Assembly (NCBI RefSeq): GCF_030282845.1
Contig: NZ_JASTWE010000011.1
Coordinates: 1-64,000 of the forward strand
Length of the DNA stretch: 64,000 nucleotides
Reading direction: 5' to 3'
Source of the DNA: Pseudodesulfovibrio pelocollis
Lineage (GTDB): Bacteria; Desulfobacterota; Desulfovibrionia; Desulfovibrionales; Desulfovibrionaceae
In this document: positions 49,649 through 57,591 of the stretch, piece after piece
Layout: each line of letters opens with the position of its first letter
Numbering within the stretch: the first letter of the stretch is position 1
Notes under the pieces: model-generated
Database searches by the model: none
What the model was told of the DNA's origin: nothing
The model's input: only the letters and a program-made list of their open reading frames with translations
Made by a program: the position numbers and the translations under genes

Positions 49649-51841
49649 TCAGGCGTCAGGAAGTTCGACGATGAACACCGTGCCCCTGGGGGAGTTGGGC
49701 GTGGCGCGCACCTGCCCGCCGTGGTCGGCCACGATGGAGCGGACAATGGTCAGCCCGAGCCCGGTGCCGCCCTTCTTCTCGGTATAGTAGGGCTCGAACA
49801 TGCGCGAGGAGTCCTTGGGCAGGCCCGGGCCGTTGTCGGCCACGGTGATGCTGACCAGCCCGGCGTTGGTGTCGTGGGTGGCCCGGATCTCCACCCGGCC
49901 ACCGCGATGGCCGCGCAGTGCCTCGGCCGCGTTGGTGAAAAGATTGATGAGCACGCGCCGGATGGCCTCGCGGTCAAAGGCGAAGGTGTTGATGGGCGTG
50001 ACAAACTCCAGCTTCCAGTCGATCTTGCGGTAGGTGTTCTCGAACATGGCCGCCACCTCTTCCAGCACCGGGGCCAGGAAGTCCGGCCGGGGCTGGATCT
50101 CGGGCAGCTTGGCGTAGGAGGAGAACTCCGTGACCATGTTCTGCAACCGCTCCACCTGCTTGACGATCAGCTCGGTGCAGTCGTCAAAGACCTTCTCGTC
50201 CACGCGCTCGCCGTACTTGCGTTGCAGCCGCTGGGCCGAGAGCTTGATGGGCGTGAGGGGGTTCTTGATCTCGTGGGCGATGCGCCGGGCCACCTCGCGC
50301 CAGGCGGCCAGCCGCTGGATCTTCTCGAGCTCGGTGATGTCCTCGATCACCACAACGTGTCCGGCCTCGCGCCCGCCCACGTTGCGCAGGGAGACCACGT
50401 TGACCAGGGTCTTGATGTTGCGGCCGCGCACGGGAAGGTCGATCTGCCGCGACCACAGGGTGCCGGGATTGGCGCTGACCGAGGAGAGGGCTTCGTTCAT
50501 CATGTCCGCGAAGTCGCCCGAGAGCAGCGACTGCGGCTTGCGGCCGATGATCATGGACCCGGGCACGCCCAGGATGTGTTCGGCCGCGGTGTTGACCGTG
50601 CCGATGCGGCCCTCCGCGTTCATGGAGATGACGCCCGAGGTGATGTTGTTGAGCACGGCCTCGATGTACTGGCCGCGCCGTTCAAGCTCCTGGTTCTGCT
50701 GGGCCAGACGCACATTGGCCTGTTGCACGGACTTCTGGCTCTGCTCCAGGTCCTCGGCCATGCGGTTGAAGGACTGGACCAGAAAGCCGAGTTCGTCGTC
50801 GGAGCGGTCCTCCAGGCGCACCGAGAGATCGCCGCGCGCGATGCGCTCGGTACCGGCGGCCAGGGCCTGGACCGGGGCGGACAATTCCTTGGCCAGTCGA
50901 AAGCCGAACCAGATGGCCCCCAGGATGATGAGCATGGCCATGACCCCCATGGTCAGGTACAGGTTCATCTTCCAGGGATATTTGCGTGTCTTGAGCTTCT
51001 TGTACTCGTCCAGGCCGCGCACGATCTGGTCCAGGCGGTGCATCAGGCCGTGGCCCACGGTCTCGCCGATGACCAGATAGCCGGAGCGGCCCTCGTCCAC
51101 CGGAGTGACCCCCAGCACCAGGTCGCTGCCCGGCTTGGGGATGATGGTGGTCCAGGAGCGCGGGTCGGCCCTCAGGCTCTGCCAGTCCACCTTTTCCTTG
51201 ATCTCGGGCCACGCCTGCTCCCACTGGGCCGTGGCGTGGGTGTTCTGCTCCGTGCCCTCGGGGGTGATGACGCCGATCAGGCTGAAGTCGTATTCCGTGA
51301 ATTTCTCGCCCAGATAGTCGTCCATGGCCTTGCCGCCCCAGGCGAATTCGCTGCGCTTGATCACGGCGATCATGGCCTCGCCGCGCCGCTCGATCCGCTC
51401 CTGGGCCGAGCCGTAGAAGGCGCGGCCCAGTTCCAGGGCCTGCTCCATGGACTCCTCCACCTGCCCCTTGAACCAGTAGTCCACCGAGGCCTGCACGAAC
51501 TTGACCGAGACGAGATAGATGAGGGCCGTGGGGATGAGGGAGAGGGAGATGAAGGCCAGCACCAGCCGCGTGCGCAGCTTGGAGCCGAGCACCCGGCGGC
51601 GGCGCTCCAGCATCAGGCGCACGGCGTTGCGCGCCACATAGAAGATCATGCCCAGCAGCAGGACCACGTTGAGGATGAGCAGGTTGAGGATGAGGTAGTA
51701 GTCGCCGCTCAAGTATTTCAACTCGGCCCAGGTCAGGCCGACGATGAGCAGCAGGAAGATCACGGCGACAACATACTCCCGCTTGCGCCGCTTCCGCTCG
51801 GTTCTGGTGGTCGGGTTGATGCGGATGGGATCAGGAGTCAT
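49649..51841 (-). CDS. ntrY: NtrY-type sensor histidine kinase
   Basis: A 730-aa membrane kinase. Three hydrophobic segments near the N-terminus (about residues 20-80) and one at about 290-315, a sensor region between, HAMP (LAKELSAPVQALAAGTERIARGDLSVRL), PAS (LERRGQYIEAVLNNITSGVISMNAEGRIG), HisKA with AWREVARRIAHEIKNPLTPIKLS (His523) and HATPase (NLFTNAAEAL, DNGPGLP, GGTGLGLTIV). The H-box with KNPLTPIKLSAQRLQRKY is the NtrY hallmark. DUF4390 precedes it by 7 bp, as in other bacteria, but NtrX is not next to it. Start ATG 51841. Confidence 0.92.
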   Translation of the reverse strand: MTPDPIRINPTTRTERKRRKREYVVAVIFLLLIVGLTWAELKYLSGDYYLILNLLILNVVLLLGMIFYVARNAVRLMLERRRRVLGSKLRTRLVLAFISLSLIPTALIYLVSVKFVQASVDYWFKGQVEESMEQALELGRAFYGSAQERIERRGEAMIAVIKRSEFAWGGKAMDDYLGEKFTEYDFSLIGVITPEGTEQNTHATAQWEQAWPEIKEKVDWQSLRADPRSWTTIIPKPGSDLVLGVTPVDEGRSGYLVIGETVGHGLMHRLDQIVRGLDEYKKLKTRKYPWKMNLYLTMGVMAMLIILGAIWFGFRLAKELSAPVQALAAGTERIARGDLSVRLEDRSDDELGFLVQSFNRMAEDLEQSQKSVQQANVRLAQQNQELERRGQYIEAVLNNITSGVISMNAEGRIGTVNTAAEHILGVPGSMIIGRKPQSLLSGDFADMMNEALSSVSANPGTLWSRQIDLPVRGRNIKTLVNVVSLRNVGGREAGHVVVIEDITELEKIQRLAAWREVARRIAHEIKNPLTPIKLSAQRLQRKYGERVDEKVFDDCTELIVKQVERLQNMVTEFSSYAKLPEIQPRPDFLAPVLEEVAAMFENTYRKIDWKLEFVTPINTFAFDREAIRRVLINLFTNAAEALRGHRGGRVEIRATHDTNAGLVSITVADNGPGLPKDSSRMFEPYYTEKKGGTGLGLTIVRSIVADHGGQVRATPNSPRGTVFIVELPDA

Positions 51842-51848
51842 GTCCGCC

Positions 51849-52439
51849 TCAGTAGGTGAAATCCAGTTGGAAGGAGGTGCCTGCCCCGGCGTCCCATGAC
51901 CAGAAATAGATGAAGCGCGACAGCCCCTCGGGCGCGTCGGCATCGGTCATGAAGGCGTCGAGGGAGAGGCGGTATTTGCGGCCGCGCTCCAGCATGTCCC
52001 ACGGCCCGAGGCCCACCTCCAGGGCTCCCCATCCTTCGACGAGCAGAGCCTGGATGTCCTTGCCGCGCAGGGGGGTGGTCCGGCCCGGCAGGGTCATGAC
52101 GAACTCGCCGCTCAAGGCGTCGCGCGAGAGCGTGCTGACAAAGGAGGCCGAGGCCAGATGGCCGTCGAACCAGTAGTCGCGGGCCGCGCGCAGGCTGACC
52201 GAGCAGCGCAGGGCCAGCTGCGCCCCGTCCTCCAACTCGCCCTTGAGCACCACCGGCTCCACCACGCCGACGCCGAAACGGGCCGTGAGCACGCCCGAGA
52301 CATTGGCCAGCGAGGGCGCCCGAAGGCTGATGGACTGGGCCAGGGCCGGGGCCGCGACCAAGAGCGCGCCCAAGGCCAGGGTCAGGGCGAGGGTGAGCCG
52401 GAATCGGGCCGGTGCCGGATCGACGTGGGTGTGTATCAT
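51849..52439 (-). CDS. DUF4390 domain exported protein upstream of ntrY
   Basis: A 196-aa protein with signal peptide (LALTLALGALLVAAPALA) and a DUF4390 body: SLANVSGVLTARFGVGVVEPVVL, then DYWFDGHLASASFVSTLSRD and WGALEVGLGPWDMLERGRKYRLSLDAFM, WSWDAG. This family is nearly always before NtrY and may help sense or modulate it. The start ATG 52439 lacks a clear ribosome site. Confidence 0.85.
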   Translation of the reverse strand: MIHTHVDPAPARFRLTLALTLALGALLVAAPALAQSISLRAPSLANVSGVLTARFGVGVVEPVVLKGELEDGAQLALRCSVSLRAARDYWFDGHLASASFVSTLSRDALSGEFVMTLPGRTTPLRGKDIQALLVEGWGALEVGLGPWDMLERGRKYRLSLDAFMTDADAPEGLSRFIYFWSWDAGAGTSFQLDFTY

Positions 52440-52508
52440 GTATGCCAGCTGTGTATCAGCAGCGCCTGCAAAGGACAAGCGGCGCGGATCGCCGGGGGTG
52501 CCTCGCCG

Positions 52509-52961
52509 CTAGTCGTCCCGGGGCAGGATCTCGACGCGCCCCTGGTTGTAGGTCAGCCGCCAGGGTTCGGTGCGGACCACGGCGTCGAGCAGCGGGGTGA
52601 GCGGCGTCAGGCTGGTGATGGCCCCGTCGTTGGACGAGACCGTGACAAAGACCTTCTGCCCCTGCTTGGGGTTGAAGTAGACCGTGCCGGGCGAACGCTT
52701 CTGCCACGCGTTTTCCATGGTGTTGCAGCCGCCCACGAAGGTGTCCGGGGTAAAGGAGGTTAGGGCGTAGTCGGTCTTGAAGGTCACGCGCAGGAAGGTG
52801 CCCTCGGCCCCGGCCCCCATGCGCTGCACCCGGGTGATGACCGCGATGCTCTTGATCTCGGACTCAAAGGCCATCCGGTCCAGGTAACGGGTGTCCGTGG
52901 CCCGGGCCGGGAGGCTGGTGAGGGCCAGGGTCAGGAGTGAGATAAGTGCAACAATTCTCAT
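52509..52961 (-). CDS. Uncharacterised exported protein
   Basis: A 150-aa protein with signal peptide (MRIVALISLLTLALTSLPARA). The mature part includes AFESEIKSIAVITRVQRMGAG, TPDTFVGGCNTMENAWQKR and SPGTVYFNPKQGQKVFVTVSSNDG. A beta-rich fold is likely. No family recognised. Start at 52961; an ATG at 52976 is in frame. Upstream of DUF4390, same strand, 69-bp gap. Confidence 0.7.
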   Translation of the reverse strand: MRIVALISLLTLALTSLPARATDTRYLDRMAFESEIKSIAVITRVQRMGAGAEGTFLRVTFKTDYALTSFTPDTFVGGCNTMENAWQKRSPGTVYFNPKQGQKVFVTVSSNDGAITSLTPLTPLLDAVVRTEPWRLTYNQGRVEILPRDD

Positions 52962-53069
52962 GTGTTTCAATGGCATTTCCAGCTCGGTTCTTGTCAGGAA
53001 GAAGGCAGCCTAGCCCAACCCCCGGACATTGACAACTGTTATCAACATCAAGCGCGACCGGGCAGGCCG

Positions 53070-55301
53070 CTATCGGTCGCTGATCGCCGGGTCGCCCTTC
53101 ATGCTCAGGGTGATGCGGCCGCGCGCATGATCCACGGCCATGACCGTGACCAGCACCTCGCGGCCGACGGCCACCACCTCGGCCGGGTCGCGCACAAAGC
53201 GGTCGGCCAGCTGGCTGATGTGGACCAGTCCGTCGCGGTGCACGCCCACATCCACGAAGGCGCCGAATTTGGTCACGTTAGTGACGATGCCGGGCAAACG
53301 CATGCCCTCGCGCAGGTCCTTGATGTCGCTGACGTTCTCGTCAAAGGCAAAGGCGCTGAACCCGGCGCGCGGGTCGCGGCCCGGTCGGGCCAGCTCGGCC
53401 AGGATGTCCTTGAGGGTGGGCAACCCCACCTCGTCGGACACGTAGGCCTCGGGCCGGATGCGCGCCCTGGCCGTTTCGTCGCGCAGCAGGTCGGCCACCG
53501 GGCATCCGGCGTCGCGGGCCATGCGCCGGACCAGTTCATAGCGCTCGGGATGGACCGCGCTGGCGTCCAGTGGGTCATGGCCCGGCCCCTGGCCGCGCAC
53601 GCGCAGGAACCCGGCCGCCTGCTCAAAGGCCTTGGGCCCCAGCCGCTTGACCTTGAGCAGGGCGCGGCGGGAGGCAAAGGGTCCGTTCCCGTCGCGATGG
53701 GCCACGATGTTGGCGGCCAGGACCGGGCCAAGGCCCGAGACATGGGCGAGCAGCTCGGCGCTGGCCGTGTTCAGGTCCACGCCCACGGAATTGACGCAGC
53801 TGGCCACCACGTCGTCCAGGGCGCGTTTGAGGGGTGCCTGATCCACGTCGTGCTGGTATTGGCCCACGCCGATGGACCGGGGGTCGATCTTGACCAGCTC
53901 GGCCAGGGGGTCCATCAGCCTGCGGCCGATGGAGACCGCGCCGCGCACGGTCAGGTCCAGGTCCGGGAACTCCTGCCGGGCCACCTCGGAAGCGGAATAG
54001 ATGGAGGCCCCGGATTCGTTGACCAGGACCACGGCCACGCCTTCAAGCCCCAGGCCGCGCACAAAGGATTCGGTCTCCCGGCCCCCGGTGCCGTTGCCCA
54101 CGGCCACGGCCTCGACGGAGTGCCGGGCGCACAGCGTGCGCAGGGTGGCCCCGGCCTCGTCGCGCTGCCGGTTGGAGCCGGTGGGAAAGATGGTGGTGTG
54201 TTCCAGGAGCGCGCCCTGGGCGTCGAGCACGGCCAGCTTGGCCCCGGTGCGAAAGCCGGGGTCCAGGGCCAGGACCCGTTTCTGCCCCAGCGGCGGGACC
54301 AGCAGCAGTTGGCGCAGGTTGGCGGCGAACACGCGGATGGCCTCGGCATCCGCCCTGGCCTTGACCTCGGCCCGAACCTCGGTCTCGATGGACGGGCCGA
54401 GGAGCCGCTTGTAGCAGTCGTCCAGGGCCGCGCCTACCTGACGGGCGGCCGGGCCTTGGCCGCGCACCGCCGGGCGGCGCAGCAGCCCCAGGGCCTCGTC
54501 CTCGGGCGGACGCAGGGAGAGCTTGAGCATCCCCTCGCGCTCGCCCCGGAACATGGCCAGGGCGCGATGGCTCGGGATCGAGGCAAGGGGCTCGTCCCAG
54601 GAAAACCAGTCGCGATAGGTGGCCCCGGCCTCTTCCTGCCCCTTGACCGCACGCGAGACGAACCGGCCGCGCCGGACAAACAGGGCGCGCATTGCCCGCC
54701 GCGCCTCGGGATTTTCGCTGACGCGCTCGGCGATGATGTCGCGCGCCCCGGCCAGGGCCGCGTCCGTATCGGGCACGAGCCTGTCCGGTGCAATCTCGGG
54801 CGAGCCATCGGCGGGGGTGACGAATTTGCGCGCCTCGGCCACGGGGTCCATGTCCGGCCGCGAGAGTAGGGCTTCGGCCAGCGGGGCCAGGCCGCGCTCC
54901 CGGGCCATGGTCCCCCGGGTGCGCCGCTTTGGCCGGTGCGGCAGATAGATGTCTTCGAGCCGCGCCTTGTCTGCGGCCGCTTCCAGTTCGCGGCGCAGAC
55001 CATCGGTGAGCAGGTCGCGCTCGGCCAGGGAGGCGAGGATGGCCTCGCGCCGCTTGTCCAGCGCGGCCAGCTCCTCCAGCCGGTCGCGCACAGCGGCCAC
55101 GGCCACCTCGTCCAGGGAGCCGGTGGCCTCCTTGCGGTAGCGGGCGATGAAGGGGACTGTGCCGCCTTCGGCCAGGAGCCGGGCCACGGCCTCCACCCGG
55201 GCGGGCGGGATCGACAATTCGCCCGCGATCAGGCGGACATGCTCGGCCCGGGGGCCGGAATCGGGAGCCAGGTCAGGGCGGGCAGGGTCGGTGTGTGTCA
55301 T
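53070..55301 (-). CDS. tex: Tex family RNA-binding transcription accessory protein
   Basis: A 743-aa protein of the Tex/Spt6-like family that binds RNA polymerase and RNA. The N-terminal part (TVPFIARYRKEATGSLDEV), YqgF domain (RVLALDPGFRTGAKLAVLD; AVAVGNGTGGRETESFV), the HhH region (NTASAELLAHVSGLGPVLAANIVAHRD) and the C-terminal S1 domain (GIVTNVTKFGAFVDVGVHRDGLVHISQLAD) are all present. Start ATG 55301 has a weak site. Diverges from ftsE. Confidence 0.93.
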   Translation of the reverse strand: MTHTDPARPDLAPDSGPRAEHVRLIAGELSIPPARVEAVARLLAEGGTVPFIARYRKEATGSLDEVAVAAVRDRLEELAALDKRREAILASLAERDLLTDGLRRELEAAADKARLEDIYLPHRPKRRTRGTMARERGLAPLAEALLSRPDMDPVAEARKFVTPADGSPEIAPDRLVPDTDAALAGARDIIAERVSENPEARRAMRALFVRRGRFVSRAVKGQEEAGATYRDWFSWDEPLASIPSHRALAMFRGEREGMLKLSLRPPEDEALGLLRRPAVRGQGPAARQVGAALDDCYKRLLGPSIETEVRAEVKARADAEAIRVFAANLRQLLLVPPLGQKRVLALDPGFRTGAKLAVLDAQGALLEHTTIFPTGSNRQRDEAGATLRTLCARHSVEAVAVGNGTGGRETESFVRGLGLEGVAVVLVNESGASIYSASEVARQEFPDLDLTVRGAVSIGRRLMDPLAELVKIDPRSIGVGQYQHDVDQAPLKRALDDVVASCVNSVGVDLNTASAELLAHVSGLGPVLAANIVAHRDGNGPFASRRALLKVKRLGPKAFEQAAGFLRVRGQGPGHDPLDASAVHPERYELVRRMARDAGCPVADLLRDETARARIRPEAYVSDEVGLPTLKDILAELARPGRDPRAGFSAFAFDENVSDIKDLREGMRLPGIVTNVTKFGAFVDVGVHRDGLVHISQLADRFVRDPAEVVAVGREVLVTVMAVDHARGRITLSMKGDPAISDR

Positions 55302-55402
55302 GGAGCCGGTGTGCCCCCCTGCGCGGGCCGCGTCAAGGCATGGTTTCGTTTCGAGGGGCGCAGCTCTGTACAATTGCGGCATGGCCGGGTACATTGCCGG
55401 GC

Positions 55403-56173
55403 ATGATGGTCAATGTGGAGCGGTTGTCATACAGCTTCGGAACGCACTGGGCGCTCAAGGACATTTCCTTCACCCTCGCCAAGGGGGAGTTCCTGTTCCT
55501 CACGGGCCACTCCGGCGCGGGCAAGTCCACCCTGCTCAAGATGCTCTACGGGGCGCTGCCCGTGACCCGTGGCCGCGCCTCGGTGGCCGGGATGTCCCTC
55601 AACACCCTCAAGAAACGACACATCCCGGGCCTGCGGCGCAAGGTGGGCGTGGTCTTCCAGGATTTCAAGATCCTGCCCCACCGCACGGTGTTCGACAATG
55701 TGGCCATGGCCCTTGAGGTGCGCGGCATGCCCCGGGCGCACCTGGAGCGCCGCGTGCGCGCCGTGGTCCGCGCCCTGGGGCTCGACACCAAGAGCTACTC
55801 GCCCTGCGAACACCTCTCGGGCGGCGAGCAGCAGCGGGTGGCCATCGCCCGATCCATGGTGGCCAACCCGGAACTCATCCTGGCCGACGAGCCCACGGGC
55901 AATCTCGACTTTGACCTGACCATGCACCTGATGGACATCTTCAAGCAATTCAATACCTACGGTACGTCTATCATCATGGCCACCCACAGCCGCGAGGTGC
56001 TCGACTGCGTGCCCGAGGCGCGCATCCTCCACCTGCAGGACGGCCGGGTGGTGGCCGAGGGCGAGCAGCCCCCGGGCAGCGACACCTGCTCCTGCCCCCC
56101 TGCGCCGGATGCCGATATGGCCGGGAGCGGAGACGACACCGATGCGCTCCTGCCCGAGGGAGGCCGGTCGTGA
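55403..56173 (+). CDS. ftsE: Cell division ATP-binding protein FtsE
   Basis: A 256-aa ABC ATPase: Walker A GHSGAGKS, signature [13 protein letters not shown], Walker [14 protein letters not shown]. Partner of FtsX in controlling peptidoglycan hydrolases at the septum. A C-terminal tail after residue 225 with [13 protein letters not shown] is longer than usual and may be disordered. ATG 55403 or 55406 can be the start, neither with a strong ribosome site. Ends overlapping ftsX (GTGA). Confidence 0.92.
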   Translation: MMVNVERLSYSFGTHWALKDISFTLAKGEFLFLTGHSGAGKSTLLKMLYGALPVTRGRASVAGMSLNTLKKRHIPGLRRKVGVVFQDFKILPHRTVFDNVAMALEVRGMPRAHLERRVRAVVRALGLDTKSYSPCEHLSGGEQQRVAIARSMVANPELILADEPTGNLDFDLTMHLMDIFKQFNTYGTSIIMATHSREVLDCVPEARILHLQDGRVVAEGEQPPGSDTCSCPPAPDADMAGSGDDTDALLPEGGRS

Positions 56174-57045
56174 TCGGCCGTTTCCTGCGCCTGACCCTGC
56201 GCGGGCTGGCCGATTTCCGGCTCCATCCCGTGGCCCAGCTGCTGACCATGGTGGCCGTGGCCATGGTCACCCTGCTCACCGGTCTGATCCTCACCGGCTT
56301 TCACACCGTCAACCTCGAACTGCTCAAGAGCCGGGGCCAGGTGGAATTCCAGGCCTACTGGAAGCAGGACCAGTCGCGCGACGCGGTCCGTGCCGACTGG
56401 GACGCCATCGGAGCCATGCCGCATCTGACCGATTTTGCCACCTTCACCCCGGAGGACGCCCTGACCGAGCTGGCCTCCACCCTGGGCGAGAGCGGCGATT
56501 TCTCCTGGCTGGCCGGGGACAACCCCCTGCCCCATTCGGCCCTGGTGCGTTTTGCCGTGCCGCCCGAGGCCCAGGAAGAGGGGTGGGCCGCCCGGCTGCT
56601 CACGGCCCTCAAGGAACTGCCCGGCGTGGACACGGTCAACTACACCCCCTTCCAGACCGACCTCGCCCAGGGCTGGATGACCCTGTCGCAAGTGGTCATC
56701 TGGCCGGTGCTGGGCTTTCTCGGGCTGGTCATATCCCTGGTGGTCCACAACACCATCAAGCTCTCCCTGCTCACGCGCATGGACGAGATCGAAATCCTCT
56801 CCCTTGTGGGCGCGAGCCCTTCCTACATCCGCTGGCCGCTGCTCACCTCCGGTTTTCTCCAGGGATTCGTGGGCGCGTCGGCCGGGCTGGGCCTGCTGGC
56901 CGGGGTCCACTCCCTGGCCGCCGATGCCCTCGACTTCGCGCCCTTTTTCATCCGCATCCCCTTCCTGCCCCTTGAGCAGATGCTCATGCTCGCCGGTGGC
57001 GTGACCCTGGTGGCCATGGCCAGTAGCTGGGTGGCGGTCAAGTAG
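56170..57045 (+). CDS. ftsX: Cell division protein FtsX
   Basis: A 291-aa inner-membrane protein with four TM segments (about 20-45, 170-195, 222-250, 265-290) and an extracytoplasmic domain between the first two. RMDEIEILSLVGASPSYIRWP is the conserved loop after TM2. Start GTG 56170 overlaps the ftsE stop. Works with FtsE. Confidence 0.92.
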   Translation: MIGRFLRLTLRGLADFRLHPVAQLLTMVAVAMVTLLTGLILTGFHTVNLELLKSRGQVEFQAYWKQDQSRDAVRADWDAIGAMPHLTDFATFTPEDALTELASTLGESGDFSWLAGDNPLPHSALVRFAVPPEAQEEGWAARLLTALKELPGVDTVNYTPFQTDLAQGWMTLSQVVIWPVLGFLGLVISLVVHNTIKLSLLTRMDEIEILSLVGASPSYIRWPLLTSGFLQGFVGASAGLGLLAGVHSLAADALDFAPFFIRIPFLPLEQMLMLAGGVTLVAMASSWVAVK

Positions 57046-57055
57046 CGCCCGCCAC

Positions 57056-57475
57056 CGCTTCCCGCCCAACCCCTGTCAATGCTCTCTTTTGCCCCTGCCC
57101 GGGCCTTTTGTCGCCCTGTCGCGCCCGATCTCGGCCGGGCCGGAAAACCCGTACCATGCTCTCCGGGATTCCCGGCAATGACGCCGGAATCAAAACCCCG
57201 GGAGCAAGCATGCAATCCATTTATTCCTGCCAATTGAAGCACGACGACCAAGGCCGCATCGTCGAGAGGCCAGCCTCCGTGTCCCTATCGGCTTCGCGGG
57301 CGGCCTGCACGACCGGGATTTGGGCTTTGTCCGTTTCGGCTGGCGTGATTACGATACCTTCACCGGCCGCTGGACCGCCCCCGATCCGCTTGGCGACGCA
57401 GGCGGCGACCCGGACTGGTACGGGTATTGTCTGGACGACCCGGTGAACGGGGTGGTCAGACGCTTTGGATATCCG
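57056..57475 (+). pseudogene. RHS-core tail relic, copy B, with conserved leader
   Basis: The leader 57056-57113 matches copy A at 32001-32063. An ATG at 57210 with GGGAGCAAGC upstream begins QSIYSCQLKHDDQGRIVER, an RHS/YD-like start, in frame 3. At 57284 a different frame carries PIGFAGGLHDRDLGFVRFGW and WTAPDPLGDAGGDPDWYGY, CLDDPVNGV, the RHS repeat-associated core. Start and core are out of frame and too close, so an internal deletion has removed most of the gene. The reading frame runs on to about 57647 without similarity. The rest of the gap to 57591 shows nothing else. Confidence 0.7.
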
Positions 57476-57591
57476 TGTGTCTGCAAACGCTCCAGCCCCA
57501 ATCCTCATGGGCATTGCCGAAGAAACGGCCCGGCACTCCGTGCTGTTCGGCCGTGCTGCACAAAGGGGGGCTGGGGGAGGCTATGGGATGG

